Shown: positions 16,451 to 25,301 of the stretch, one piece after another
Layout of the letters: each line of letters starts with the position of its first letter
How positions within the stretch are numbered: position 1 is the stretch's first letter
Assembly (NCBI GenBank): GCA_023667045.1
Contig: JAMPAU010000001.1
Coordinates: forward strand, 516,998-580,997
Direction of reading: 5' to 3'
DNA from: Ruminococcus flavefaciens
Lineage (GTDB): Bacteria; Bacillota; Clostridia; Oscillospirales; Ruminococcaceae
DNA: 64,000 nt
Notes under the pieces: generated by a model
What the model saw: only the letters and a program-made list of their open reading frames with translations
Databases searched by the model: none
What the model was told of the DNA's origin: nothing
Program-made: the position numbers and the translations under genes

Positions 16451-17296
16451 TTAATCTATGTTAATAAAGTGTGGTTTGCGTTTCTTGAAATAGCACAGGT
16501 GGGTGAACCCCACCGCCTTAGCGGTCTCCAGTGCGGAAGATATATCTTTTCCGATGTCTTCAACGTTGTGAGCGTCCGAGCCTACAGAGAGTATCTCACC
16601 GCCCATATCCTTGAAAAGTCTGACATATTTAAGCGACGGGAAAACGTCACCGAAATTCTGTCTTATTCCGGAAGTATTTATTTCAATGCCCTTGCCGTTT
16701 TGTGCAAGAGTGCGGAAACTTTCGGCTATAATCTCATCAAAACGGCTTATATCGGGATTTATGTTGTTTCTGCATTTCATATACCGGAGACAGTAAGTTA
16801 AATGTCCCAGTACATCAAAACAGTCCATTTTGCAGAGTTCATATACTTCCATGAAATATCTTTCAAGCAGGTCATATATTTCGTCCATAGACATATTATA
16901 GTAGTTGATATAATAGAAATCCTTTTCGCCTTTAAGCTGGTGCATAGAGCCGATAATGAAATCAAGTCTTGGGTCGGAGGCGATTTTTTCAGCAACTTCA
17001 ATATCCTGAGTTGCCTGACCCATTTCTACACCGCATATCAGATTAAGTTTCCTGTATTTTTCTTTGAGTTCAGTTACGGCATTCAGCGAATTATTGAAGT
17101 CTTCCGCATAGTTGAAGTAATCAAAGTTTTCTTTGTCGGAGTAGTGGCTTTCCGGATACCATGTACTGCACTCGCAGTGGTCGGTTACTGCAAATGCCGA
17201 AAGTCCCATATCTATGGCTTTTTTTATGCATGAATTTATATCAGCCTCAGAATCCATTGAAAACTGTGTATGTGTGTGGCAGTCAATTAGGTTCAT
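16451..17296 (-). CDS. PHP-domain histidinol-phosphatase-like hydrolase
   Basis: A 281-residue PHP protein: DCHTHTQFSMDS (N-terminal metal ligands), VTDHCE, GVEMGQ, IIGSMHQ and SVGSDAHN supply the conserved His/Asp/Glu metal ligands. This is the HisJ/HisK type, but no his genes are nearby, so a different phosphoester substrate is possible. GGAG abuts the first possible ATG at 17305; the second ATG at 17296 is correctly spaced and preferred. First gene of the seven-gene minus-strand unit. Confidence 0.88.
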   Translation of the reverse strand: MNLIDCHTHTQFSMDSEADINSCIKKAIDMGLSAFAVTDHCECSTWYPESHYSDKENFDYFNYAEDFNNSLNAVTELKEKYRKLNLICGVEMGQATQDIEVAEKIASDPRLDFIIGSMHQLKGEKDFYYINYYNMSMDEIYDLLERYFMEVYELCKMDCFDVLGHLTYCLRYMKCRNNINPDISRFDEIIAESFRTLAQNGKGIEINTSGIRQNFGDVFPSLKYVRLFKDMGGEILSVGSDAHNVEDIGKDISSALETAKAVGFTHLCYFKKRKPHFINID

Positions 17297-17325
17297 TAAA
17301 ATCATCTCCTTTTTCTTTACAGATT

Positions 17326-17354
17326 ATTATAACATACTCCGGAGCGTTATGCAA
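17326..17354 (-). promoter_or_regulatory. Promoter of the PHP-Lrp-aminotransferase-ispE unit
   Basis: TTGCAT (17349-17354), 17-nt spacer, TATAAT (17326-17331) on the minus strand. Confidence 0.65.
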
Positions 17355-17369
17355 GTTTTTTTTTAAGGC

Positions 17370-17398
17370 TTGCTATTTATGAATATGTGTGATATAAT
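17370..17398 (+). promoter_or_regulatory. Promoter of the ACT/UPF0210 pair
   Basis: TTGCTA (17370-17375), 17-nt spacer, TATAAT (17393-17398). Its -35 lies 15 bp from the -35 of the divergent promoter. Confidence 0.7.
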
Positions 17399-17435
17399 TA
17401 TAAACATAATAATATCAATGGAGGTTTTTTTTGAT

Positions 17436-17705
17436 ATGAAAGCAGTTATAACTGTAATAGGCAAAGACAATGTCGGCATACTTCATAAAGTTTCCGGCAT
17501 ATGTGCAGAGTACAATGCAAACGTACTTGAGGTAACTCAGAGCGTACTTCAGGATATGTTCGCAATGATTATGCTTGCAGACATCACAGAAATGACAGGT
17601 GACTTCTCCGCACTCGTGGACAGAATGGACACACTCGGCAAGGAGCTTAACCTTTCAATTCATACAATGCATGAGGATATTTTTAACTCAATGCACAGCA
17701 TTTAA
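17436..17705 (+). CDS. ACT-domain protein (UPF0237 type)
   Basis: An 89-residue stand-alone ACT domain (AVITVIGKDNVGILHKVSGI... LEVTQSVLQDMFAMIML). The frame opens at 17370, but GGAGG at 17420-17424 and the usual MKAVITV start fix the ATG at 17436. ACT domains bind amino acids. It is paired with the UPF0210 protein 15 nt downstream, an arrangement widespread in Firmicutes and archaea whose function is not established. Confidence 0.9.
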   Translation: MKAVITVIGKDNVGILHKVSGICAEYNANVLEVTQSVLQDMFAMIMLADITEMTGDFSALVDRMDTLGKELNLSIHTMHEDIFNSMHSI

Positions 17706-17720
17706 CCGGAGGTATGTTCT

Positions 17721-19079
17721 ATGCTTAATGTATACGACGTGTTAGAAACCATCCGTATGATTCAAGACGAATGCCTTGACATACGTACCATAACAATGGG
17801 CATCTCGCTCCTTGACTGTATTGATACTGATATAGATAAGGCTTGCGATAAGGTCTATGAAAAAATCGTCCGCCATGCTGAAAGGCTTGTGCCTGTTGGT
17901 CAGCAGATTGAAAAAGAGTACGGAATACCGATTATCAACAAGAGAATTTCCGTTACTCCTATAGCCATGCTGTGCGGTGCTTGTCCCGACCAGAACCCCG
18001 TCAAGTTCGCAAAGGCTCTCCAGCGTTGTGCCGATACCTGCGGTGTAAACTTCATAGGTGGATATTCAGCACTTGTCCATAAGGGATTCAGTGCCGGCGA
18101 TATGGCATTGATACAGTCCATTCCGGAGGCTCTCGACGTTACACAGAATATATGTTCATCTGTAAATATCGGCTCTACAAAATCCGGTATCAATATGGAC
18201 GCTGTAAAGCTCATGGGACAGATTGTCAAGCAGTCTGCCGAAAGAACCGCCGACCGTGACTGCATAGGTCCTGCAAAACTCGTTGTTTTCTGCAATGCCG
18301 TTGAAGATAATCCCTTTATGGCAGGAGCATTTCACGGTGTGGGCGAGCCGGACTGTGAAATACACGTGGGCGTGTCAGGTCCGGGAGTTGTGCGTTCTGC
18401 ACTGGCTAAATACCCCGACTCTTCTATAAACGAACTCGCCGACATAATAAAAAAGACAGCATTCAAGATAACCCGTATGGGTCAGTTAGTGGGTTCACGT
18501 GCTTCTAAGGAACTCGGTGTACCTTTCGGTATAGTAGACCTTTCGCTTGCACCTACTCCGGCTATCGGCGACAGCGTGGCACATATCCTTGAAGAAATGG
18601 GTCTTGAAATGTGTGGTACACACGGCACAACGGCTTGCCTTGCAATGCTCAACGACGCTGTTAAAAAGGGCGGTGTAATGGCTTCTTCAACAGTAGGAGG
18701 ACTTTCAGGTGCATTTATACCGGTTTCTGAAGATGCCGGCATGATTGATTCTGCTGTAGCAGGAGTTCTCAGCCTTGAAAAACTCGAAGCAATGACCGCT
18801 GTATGTTCTGTGGGACTTGACATGATAGTAGTGCCGGGAGACATCACGCCGGAAACTATATCCGCTATCATAGCCGACGAAGCAGCTATAGGTATGGTAA
18901 ATTCCAAAACTACTGCTGTACGTCTTATTCCGGCTATAGGCAAAAAAGAGGGCGAAATGCTCGAATTTGGTGGACTTCTCGGAAGCGGTCCTGTTATGCC
19001 GATTCGTGAAAAGTCTTCTGCTAAGTTCATCAATCGTGGCGGACGTATTCCTGCACCTATGCAGAGCCTTAAAAATTAA
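17721..19079 (+). CDS. UPF0210 / PFL-like protein (DUF711)
   Basis: A 452-residue protein of the conserved UPF0210 family, distantly related to pyruvate-formate lyase barrels but without known glycyl-radical activity. Family-like stretches include [40 protein letters not shown] and [16 protein letters not shown]. Length is typical. CGGAGG precedes the ATG. It is co-transcribed with the ACT protein and ends at a strong terminator. Biochemical role unknown. Confidence 0.9.
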   Translation: MLNVYDVLETIRMIQDECLDIRTITMGISLLDCIDTDIDKACDKVYEKIVRHAERLVPVGQQIEKEYGIPIINKRISVTPIAMLCGACPDQNPVKFAKALQRCADTCGVNFIGGYSALVHKGFSAGDMALIQSIPEALDVTQNICSSVNIGSTKSGINMDAVKLMGQIVKQSAERTADRDCIGPAKLVVFCNAVEDNPFMAGAFHGVGEPDCEIHVGVSGPGVVRSALAKYPDSSINELADIIKKTAFKITRMGQLVGSRASKELGVPFGIVDLSLAPTPAIGDSVAHILEEMGLEMCGTHGTTACLAMLNDAVKKGGVMASSTVGGLSGAFIPVSEDAGMIDSAVAGVLSLEKLEAMTAVCSVGLDMIVVPGDITPETISAIIADEAAIGMVNSKTTAVRLIPAIGKKEGEMLEFGGLLGSGPVMPIREKSSAKFINRGGRIPAPMQSLKN

Positions 19080-19086
19080 AATATTA

Positions 19087-19119
19087 TTCCGGTTTATGCA
19101 CGTAAACCGGAATTTTGTT
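19087..19119 (+). terminator. Terminator after UPF0210 gene
   Basis: TTCCGGTTTA / TAAACCGGAA perfect 10-bp stem, loop TGCACG, then TTTTGTT. Confidence 0.85.
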
Positions 19120-19133
19120 ATAAGAGGTTAAAT

Positions 19134-19469
19134 ATGAAAAATAAAATATTATCAATAATTAATTTCTTATGGTGCGGAGTTATCGCATTTACATTGCCGG
19201 TATGCATGGGCTGGATATACATGAATATTACGGGGCATTCCAAAGGCTACAGCTATGATTTAGGCGACGAAAAAAGCATATCAATACTTTTAGGGTGCAT
19301 AGGGTTGTTTATATGGCTTTTGCTTGCCGTGCCGTCTGGAGTGTGTTTTTTCCGGAAAATTGATAAAAAATTAAAAATAATTTCTGTTGCAGTTTTTTCC
19401 GGACTGTTTTTGTTATGCATTAATTTCATAGGTGGCTGGGCAGAGTTCGGAAAATGTTTCAATATATAA
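19134..19469 (+). CDS. Small membrane protein, 111 aa
   Basis: Unrecognised protein with three hydrophobic segments (about 7-31, 48-71, 80-100) and short loops. AAGAGG lies before the ATG. No promoter of its own stands out, and it begins just past the terminator of the preceding gene. Confidence 0.6.
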   Translation: MKNKILSIINFLWCGVIAFTLPVCMGWIYMNITGHSKGYSYDLGDEKSISILLGCIGLFIWLLLAVPSGVCFFRKIDKKLKIISVAVFSGLFLLCINFIGGWAEFGKCFNI

Positions 19470-19498
19470 AAAAACAGCCTGCTATTGTAGCAGACTGT
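19466..19498 (-). terminator. Terminator of minus-strand membrane gene
   Basis: On the minus strand ACAGTCTGCTA / TAGCAGGCTGT (one G-U pair) with a CAA loop, followed by a T7 run. It overlaps the end of the plus-strand gene. Confidence 0.75.
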
Positions 19499-19505
19499 GT
19501 AGAGA

Positions 19506-19826
19506 TTAATGAAGAATTTTGTTTTTAAGTTGTCTGAGTCTTTGGAATATTAGTGCTTTCATTCGATTTTTGTAGAAAAATCCTGACAAGCATATGTAAA
19601 CGAGACCGAGCATAAGAAATAAGTCAGCGAGCACAGCAAAAACAGTATTGCCGAAAATGAGCGTAGATGTTATGCGCAAGCAGTCGAATAAAGTTTTAGA
19701 AATGACGATTTTGAAAAGATATTTTGCAAAAACATGTAATTTCAGCTTGAAATTTCTGCTCAGCGGTTCTCCGCCAGAAATCTTGTCACAGCCGGATATT
19801 GCTCCTGCTATTATAATGTCAATCAA
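19506..19826 (-). CDS. Small membrane protein, 106 aa (TTG start)
   Basis: The frame is open from 19934, but a clear AAAGGAGG lies 8 nt before a TTG at 19826, so that start is chosen. The protein begins with a hydrophobic IDIIIAGAISG segment and has another long hydrophobic segment near 60-88, ending in a basic tail. No family recognised. Terminator and ribosome site support it being real. Confidence 0.6.
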   Translation of the reverse strand: MIDIIIAGAISGCDKISGGEPLSRNFKLKLHVFAKYLFKIVISKTLFDCLRITSTLIFGNTVFAVLADLFLMLGLVYICLSGFFYKNRMKALIFQRLRQLKNKILH

Positions 19827-19982
19827 ATTAACTTCCTCCTTTACAATATAGAACCCTATGATACTAAATATTATAAATCGTTCAAATGATGAACATATGT
19901 TCACGAGATGAAAAACGGTTAAAATTTTATTCATGAAATAATCACTTTTTTAATGCAAATAAATTAATTTGGAGATGATAGT

Positions 19983-20897
19983 ATAAACAATATACTTGAA
20001 TGTTTTAATATTAATAAGATAAATAAAATATCTCCCATACACACCGGACACATAAACAAAACATATCTTATAGAATCCGGAGCAGGCAAATATATTTTGC
20101 AGTCGCTGAATAGGAATATCTTCCGACGACCGCAAGCAGTCATGGATAATATCAGAAAAATTGAAAAGGCTTTTGCTGATTCCAGACAGAAAAAAATAAC
20201 AGTTCCACATTATCTTACGGCGGACGGAAAATATTTCGTTGAAATCAACGGCGAAGTATGGCGTATGTACGGATATACTGAAAAATCCGGCACTCCGGAA
20301 AACCATGCGTATCTGACAGGCTATGCATTCGGGAAGTACATAAATACAATAAATAATATTATTCTTGATAATACTATTGAGGATTTCCATGATTTTGACA
20401 GCTATTATAATAAGTTGCCGTCCGGTGCGGAAAAAATCTTTTCAGATTTGCGTGAAAGGCTTGAAATATTTCAGAACATTCCGGCAAGAAACGTCCATAA
20501 CGACGCAAAGACAGATAATATTATTTTCGGTGACAGAATAACCGTCATTGACCTCGACACCACAATGAAAGGTTTTGTTGCTATTGATTACGGCGATATG
20601 GTACGTTCTTCCGGCAATGACAGTATCGGCGACATAACGCAGGGCTTTGCGGACGGTCTCGGCGGTATACTCACTCCGGCGGAAATAAACTCTCTTTACT
20701 ATGGCGTGCTTTATGTTACCGGAGAGCTTGCTATGAGATATATTATTGACTCCGTTTCAGAAAAACGTTACTTTACGACAAAAACTCCCGAACAGTGCCG
20801 TAAGCGTGCCGATGATTTGCTGGCACAGCTTGAATACTTTGAAAACAATTCTGATTATATAAAAACAATTATAAATGAATCTTTCAGACTTTTTTAA
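19983..20897 (+). CDS. APH-like phosphotransferase, non-standard start
   Basis: An aminoglycoside-phosphotransferase / choline-kinase fold protein of about 304 residues. The N-terminal strand (HTGHINKTYLIESG, then AGKYILQSLN) is typical, HNDAKTDNIIF (around 20500-20530) is the Brenner catalytic loop HxDxxxxN, and VIDLDT is the metal-binding motif. The first ATG/GTG/TTG in frame is TTG 20097, which would delete the N-terminal lobe strand. The coding frame runs unbroken back to TAA at 19965, with GGAG at 19971-19974 and ATA at 19983 in the right place for a start. The start is therefore either AUA or mutated. Substrate unknown; these enzymes phosphorylate small alcohols or sugars. Confidence 0.75.
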   Translation: MNNILECFNINKINKISPIHTGHINKTYLIESGAGKYILQSLNRNIFRRPQAVMDNIRKIEKAFADSRQKKITVPHYLTADGKYFVEINGEVWRMYGYTEKSGTPENHAYLTGYAFGKYINTINNIILDNTIEDFHDFDSYYNKLPSGAEKIFSDLRERLEIFQNIPARNVHNDAKTDNIIFGDRITVIDLDTTMKGFVAIDYGDMVRSSGNDSIGDITQGFADGLGGILTPAEINSLYYGVLYVTGELAMRYIIDSVSEKRYFTTKTPEQCRKRADDLLAQLEYFENNSDYIKTIINESFRLF

Positions 20898-20938
20898 TAA
20901 AATTTAAAAATATAAAGTTGAAAAAGTCTTGTATTATA

Positions 20939-20967
20939 TTGACAATTTTATAAATTTCTGATATAAT
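20939..20967 (+). promoter_or_regulatory. Strong promoter of DUF2798 gene
   Basis: TTGACA (20939-20944), 17-nt spacer, TATAAT (20962-20967): full consensus. Predicted start near 20974 gives a leader of about 125 nt. Confidence 0.85.
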
Positions 20968-20987
20968 TTCATTACAGTGTACGAAAG

Positions 20988-21017
20988 GCAGGTCATCTGA
21001 TGTGGTCTGCTTTTTTT
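20988..21017 (+). terminator. Attenuator-like hairpin in DUF2798 leader
   Basis: GCAGGTCAT (20988-20996) pairs with GTGGTCTGC (21002-21010), with three G-U pairs, followed by seven T. It lies only about 15 nt after the predicted transcription start and upstream of the gene it would block, so it would either attenuate the gene or release an RNA of roughly 45 nt. Confidence 0.55.
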
Positions 21018-21099
21018 ATATATATAGCATTCACGGAAAACATAAGGTATAATAACCGGAAAACTCTGCAATGCAATTAAATTTACAGGAGGGTATTTT

Positions 21100-21555
21100 A
21101 TGCCGAAATCAAAATTACAAAATTTCTTTTTTACAGTTGGCATGGTTGTTTTAATGGTATTTTCCATGACTGTATACAATCTTGCATTTGAAATGCACGG
21201 GCTTATATATCCGGCGTTTCTTATTGCACTTAAAGAAATGTGGGTTGAAGTTGTATTTGCCGTCATTGTGGAAATTCTGATAGCCGGACCAATTGCTAGA
21301 AAAATTGCATTCCGCTACAAAGAATTTGAAAACAGTCCTACTGTTCAGTGGCTTTTAATTCTTACGTTTACAGTTGTGATTATGTGTGTGTTTATGTGCC
21401 TTTTTGCAACATTCATGCACTTTGGCTTTAATGGTTCATGGTTTACAACGTTTCTTACTATGTATATCAGAAGTTTTCCTATGGCGTTGTTTTGGTCGGC
21501 TCTTGTTGTCGAACCTGTTGTCAAGAATATATTTAAAGCTATTGCTAAAAATTAA
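21100..21555 (+). CDS. DUF2798 membrane protein
   Basis: A 151-residue protein starting MPKSKLQNFFF with four hydrophobic segments, matching the small DUF2798 family. It is a paralogue of the protein at 54050, which shares the MPKSK(L/F)Q start, the layout and the final P(V/L)V(K/R)(N/T)IF motif. Members are predicted membrane proteins of unknown function. AGGAGGG precedes the ATG, and a consensus promoter with a terminator-like leader lies upstream. Confidence 0.75.
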   Translation: MPKSKLQNFFFTVGMVVLMVFSMTVYNLAFEMHGLIYPAFLIALKEMWVEVVFAVIVEILIAGPIARKIAFRYKEFENSPTVQWLLILTFTVVIMCVFMCLFATFMHFGFNGSWFTTFLTMYIRSFPMALFWSALVVEPVVKNIFKAIAKN

Positions 21556-21601
21556 TCATAATAAATTAATTTCCGAATTTTCTGAAATATTCAGTATTCT
21601 A

Positions 21602-21630
21602 TTGACTTTTCGGCTTTTTGATGATAAAAT
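21602..21630 (+). promoter_or_regulatory. Promoter of GH5 cellulase
   Basis: TTGACT (21602-21607), 17-nt spacer, TAAAAT (21625-21630), giving an untranslated leader of about 50 nt. Confidence 0.7.
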
Positions 21631-21686
21631 ATAATTAATTAAAGATACGTTTCAGAAATCTGCGTATCAGGAGAGAGGAATTTATT

Positions 21687-23570
21687 ATGAACAAAATCAA
21701 AAAATTAACGGCTTTGCTGTCTGTGGCAGTAATGGCTGTTCCGGCAGTACCTGCGGTTTTCAGTGCTGTCGAAAAGCCCGTGACTGCTGTAGCGGTCGAT
21801 GACAACAATGATGACTGGCTTCATGCAGAGGGTAGCCGTCTTTACGACATGAACGGCAATGAAGTATGGCTGACTGGTGCTAACTGGTTCGGACTTAACT
21901 GTATTGAATATTCTCCGCACTACCTTTATGCAGGTGATATTGATGATATGCTCTCAGAAGTAGCCGACAGAGGTATTAACGTTATACGTTTTCCTATTTC
22001 AACAGAGCTTATTCTTTCATGGATGAACGGTACTCCTTATCAGATAAGTGCCGGAGGTATGCAGGCTGTATATAATCCGCCTGTAGACCAGGACGACGGA
22101 AACGGCGGTGTCGTAAAGGCTGGTACTTACGGCAATCTCAATAAGGATTTCGTTGAATCGGACGGTAAAACCCTCATCACAAGCGACCGTGGTTTTGATA
22201 TTATTCTTGACAAGTGCAAGAAGTACGGCATAAAGGCTTTTATTGATATACACAGTCCGCACGCTGATAACTCCGGTCATAACTATAACCTCTGGTACGG
22301 CAAGGAAACTGCTGACGGCACAATGGTTACTACTGAATTATGGCAGGAGTCGCTTGTATGGATTGCCGACAAGTACAAAAACAATGATACGCTCATAGGA
22401 TACGACCTCAAGAACGAACCACACGGAAAAGGTCAGGAAGGTACAGCCGCTGCTAAGTGGGACGGCTCAACAGATGAAAACAACTGGGCTTATGCCGCTA
22501 CTAAGTGTGCAGAGGCTATCCTTGAAGTCAACCCCAATGCACTTATTTTCATAGAGGGCGTTGAGCAGTCACTCAGCGGTGCTATGCCCGGCGACTACTG
22601 GGGTATTGCAGACAGACGTGATAATTCACCATACATTGGTGCATGGTGGGGCGGTAACTTCCGTGGTGCAAGAGAATATCCCATACAGCCAAAGCAGGGT
22701 ACAAGTCAGATAGTTTATTCACCTCATGATTATGGTCCGTCGGTTTATGCACAGACATGGTTTGCTAAGGACTTCACAACACAGACACTCCTTGATGATT
22801 ACTGGTATGATACATGGGCATATATCAATGCCGAAGACATCGCTCCTGAACTTATCGGCGAGTGGGGCGGTCATATGGACGGTGCAGAGAATCAGAAGTG
22901 GATGGAATTACTCCGTGACTACATGATTGATAACCACATTAACCATACATTCTGGTGTCTTAATACAAACTCCGGCGATACAGGCGGTCTCTGGAAAAAT
23001 ATTTCATGCGGTCAGCAACAGGGTTCTACAAAGATTGAATGGGAAGAAGAAAAATACGCACTTATGGAAAAATCTCTTTGGCAGACCAGCGAAACCGGAA
23101 AATATATCGGTCTTGACCACCAAAAAGCTCTCGGCAATAACGGTACAGGTCTTTCACTTAATGAGTTCTATACAAGCTATGCCTCTACAGAGGGCAGTAA
23201 CCTTGACGGCGGTACTATCGTAAAGGACGGCAAGCCCGTTGATACAGATACTTCCGGAACTACCACAACGGCAACTACTGCAAATACAACTACTACAACT
23301 ACCACAGCCAATTCAACGGATAACACTACAACAACTCTCGACAGTGCAACAGGTCTTCTTGGTGACGCAAATGAAGACGGAAAAGTAGGTTTGGCAGATG
23401 CAGTATTAATAATGCAGTGTCTTTCAAACCCAAATCAATACAAGCTGACTAAAGAAGGCGAAAAGGTGGCTGACGTATGCAATCGTGGCGACGGAGTAAC
23501 TCCTAAGGACGCACTTGCTATTCAGATGTATGATTTAAAAATGTTTGATTCATTCCCAGTAGAATTATAA
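21687..23570 (+). CDS. Cellulosomal GH5 endoglucanase with dockerin
   Basis: A 627-residue secreted enzyme. Signal peptide about 1-27; GH5 TIM barrel about 45-465 with acid/base E244 (LKNEPHG) and nucleophile E392 (LIGEWGGH); Thr/Asn-rich linker about 520-550; type I dockerin about 558-620 with a clear first Ca-loop (GDANEDGKVGLADAVLI) and a more degenerate second repeat (NRGDGVTPKDALAIQ). It should cut beta-1,4-glucans and dock onto a cohesin scaffold. The subfamily looks like GH5_1 or a close relative. It ends at a strong terminator and is a single-gene unit. Confidence 0.93.
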   Translation: MNKIKKLTALLSVAVMAVPAVPAVFSAVEKPVTAVAVDDNNDDWLHAEGSRLYDMNGNEVWLTGANWFGLNCIEYSPHYLYAGDIDDMLSEVADRGINVIRFPISTELILSWMNGTPYQISAGGMQAVYNPPVDQDDGNGGVVKAGTYGNLNKDFVESDGKTLITSDRGFDIILDKCKKYGIKAFIDIHSPHADNSGHNYNLWYGKETADGTMVTTELWQESLVWIADKYKNNDTLIGYDLKNEPHGKGQEGTAAAKWDGSTDENNWAYAATKCAEAILEVNPNALIFIEGVEQSLSGAMPGDYWGIADRRDNSPYIGAWWGGNFRGAREYPIQPKQGTSQIVYSPHDYGPSVYAQTWFAKDFTTQTLLDDYWYDTWAYINAEDIAPELIGEWGGHMDGAENQKWMELLRDYMIDNHINHTFWCLNTNSGDTGGLWKNISCGQQQGSTKIEWEEEKYALMEKSLWQTSETGKYIGLDHQKALGNNGTGLSLNEFYTSYASTEGSNLDGGTIVKDGKPVDTDTSGTTTTATTANTTTTTTTANSTDNTTTTLDSATGLLGDANEDGKVGLADAVLIMQCLSNPNQYKLTKEGEKVADVCNRGDGVTPKDALAIQMYDLKMFDSFPVEL

Positions 23571-23575
23571 AAACA

Positions 23576-23607
23576 AAAGGGCGGTTATATAACCGTCCTT
23601 TTTTATT
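23576..23607. terminator. Terminator between cellulase and methyltransferase genes
   Basis: AAAAGGGCGGTTAT / ATAACCGTCCTTTT stem with one G-U pair and T-rich ends on both strands, serving the converging genes. Confidence 0.8.
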
Positions 23608-24388
23608 TCTTTTTCAGTTCAGCAATTGCAGAATAATGCAGTATGTCAAACATTGGAGGAGTATTTTCAGACAGAAATTTTTTATGTTCCTGCTCCCATT
23701 CACTTAGCTGTTTTTCGGTAAGAGAAGCACCTGTGCCACGACAAGCCTTTAGTCTGCCGTGCCAGCTTTCACGTGTAAAACGTACTTTCAGCGGATATTC
23801 TTCATGGTATACGAGTTCAAAGGATTCATTGTAGCATTCGGGAATAAATATCGGGTGGATAGTTTCGCCCGCACCGCTCCAGTCGGGATTGTACTTTAAA
23901 ATAATCTTTTCACTTTCGCCTGCTATACTGTCCTCATGTGGAAGCCATGCCATATATAAAACAAGAATGCGTCCGTCAAGTTTAAGCATACGGTAAAAAT
24001 CCGGCATTGCTTTTTCGTGGTTGAAATACCAGAAACACTGACACGCAGTTATAACATCAAAGGAATTATCCGGAAAATCAAGTTTTTCCGTCGGCACGGC
24101 ATAATAACTGATATTCAATCTGTCGGACAGTTTTCTTGCCTGTTCAATTTGATTTTCAGAGATGTCAGTACCTGTCCAGTCAGCACCGTATTGATACATA
24201 TTTCGGGGAAGTACACCTGTACCTGTGCCTATATCAAGAACTTTCTGACCATTTGTGCATAGTCCACGCTTTATAATTCTGTCATAAAATTCCTGTGGGT
24301 ATATGTCACGATATTTTGCATAGTCGTCTGAAGTTCTGCCCCAGTCGAAAGCCTTTCCGGAGTCTATGTTTTTATCTTTGATAAGCAT
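23603..24388 (-). CDS. Class I SAM-dependent methyltransferase
   Basis: A 261-residue methyltransferase with motif I VLDIGTGTGVLPRN near residue 50, motif II GTDIS, and FDVITACQCFWYF as the post-II region, of the Methyltransf_11/25 type. The substrate cannot be deduced. AAAGGAG precedes the ATG. It follows the small unknown gene by 17 nt in the same unit. Confidence 0.85.
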   Translation of the reverse strand: MLIKDKNIDSGKAFDWGRTSDDYAKYRDIYPQEFYDRIIKRGLCTNGQKVLDIGTGTGVLPRNMYQYGADWTGTDISENQIEQARKLSDRLNISYYAVPTEKLDFPDNSFDVITACQCFWYFNHEKAMPDFYRMLKLDGRILVLYMAWLPHEDSIAGESEKIILKYNPDWSGAGETIHPIFIPECYNESFELVYHEEYPLKVRFTRESWHGRLKACRGTGASLTEKQLSEWEQEHKKFLSENTPPMFDILHYSAIAELKKK

Positions 24389-24405
24389 TTAATCACTCCT
24401 TTTTG

Positions 24406-25056
24406 TCAGAAAAGTTTTTCAAAGATTTCAAAAGTCTCGTCGCTCATTTTCCGCACAAAACCGCTCAGTGATATACTGGTGAGGTTGCCGTTTTTGTCGA
24501 AACGCAAGGGCTTTTGAGTGGATTTTGTCTTTCCGAACTTTAAAACAGCGACTGTTTCGAGAGGTATAGGGCGTGGAAAAATCAGTGAACCGTTTTCACT
24601 GCTTGCGGAGAGATTTGCACAACAGGTTATAGGTTCTTGGTGAAACTGGTGCGGTTTGGCTGTCATTGAAGTTTCGTCAATGACTGTATGTATATTGTCG
24701 GGGAGCGTGATTTTTGCGGTATATCCGCAACCGCCGGAAAACCTATTAAATTCTCCGTAAGTGCCTTGCGACTTGATTAAAATTCCCTCCGGTATCAGTG
24801 CCGAATGGTAATGACCTATTTCACGCATGAGGTAGTCAAAAGCCGGCTCTATTTTTTCGACAGGCATTCTTGCCATGACGCACAATGTCTTGTCACGTAT
24901 TGCGACCGGATATATTATATCGCCTTTTTTCAGTGCTGAAATATACGGCATTCTCTGGTGCTGACTTCCGTGAACTACACGTATTTTTCCGTTGTCGTTA
25001 TGTTTTTCAAGTTCTTTTACGTATTCTTTAGACCAGAATGTTATATATCCATTCAT
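24406..25056 (-). CDS. Hypothetical protein, 216 aa
   Basis: Unrecognised soluble protein. N-terminal YITFWSKEYVKELEK followed by a beta-rich region (KGDIIYPVAIRDKTLCVMARM) is vaguely like EVE/ASCH-type folds, but no signature is complete. AAAAGGAG sits 5 nt before the ATG. It follows the frameshifted small gene. Confidence 0.6.
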   Translation of the reverse strand: MNGYITFWSKEYVKELEKHNDNGKIRVVHGSQHQRMPYISALKKGDIIYPVAIRDKTLCVMARMPVEKIEPAFDYLMREIGHYHSALIPEGILIKSQGTYGEFNRFSGGCGYTAKITLPDNIHTVIDETSMTAKPHQFHQEPITCCANLSASSENGSLIFPRPIPLETVAVLKFGKTKSTQKPLRFDKNGNLTSISLSGFVRKMSDETFEIFEKLF

Positions 25057-25070
25057 ATATTCTCCTTTTG

Positions 25071-25291
25071 TCAGTCGTCGTGAAGTATTTTAAAGCCTGT
25101 AAGATTTTCAAGACCATGCAGTATATCACTGACAATACAATTATTATCGCTGATACTGCTTGTAACGATTGAGATATAAAATTTCCGTTTTCCTCTTTGA
25201 ATATACCATAAGAACGCAGGTACTTTTCTATTGCAGACGTACTGAGACTATCAGAAAGGTTTTCTGTTTTAAGATAGTAATAATTATACAT
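25071..25291 (-). pseudogene. Small gene interrupted by a one-base frameshift
   Basis: Translation from ATG 25291 (AAAGGA upstream) gives a good N-terminus (MYNYYYLKTENLSDSL, then IEKYLRSYG), but past a T4 run (minus strand, 25178-25181) that frame degenerates and overruns the next gene. The frame reached by adding one T reads YISIVTSSISDNNCIVSDI, then LHGLENLTG, and stops with TGA at 25071, directly before the next ribosome site. The intended product is about 73 residues of unknown family. Either a real deletion, a sequence error, or slippage. Confidence 0.65.
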
Positions 25292-25301
25292 ATTTATTCC
25301 T

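Noticed and set aside
18482-19033. Minus-strand frame of 183 codons
   Set aside because: Antisense to the well-conserved UPF0210 gene.
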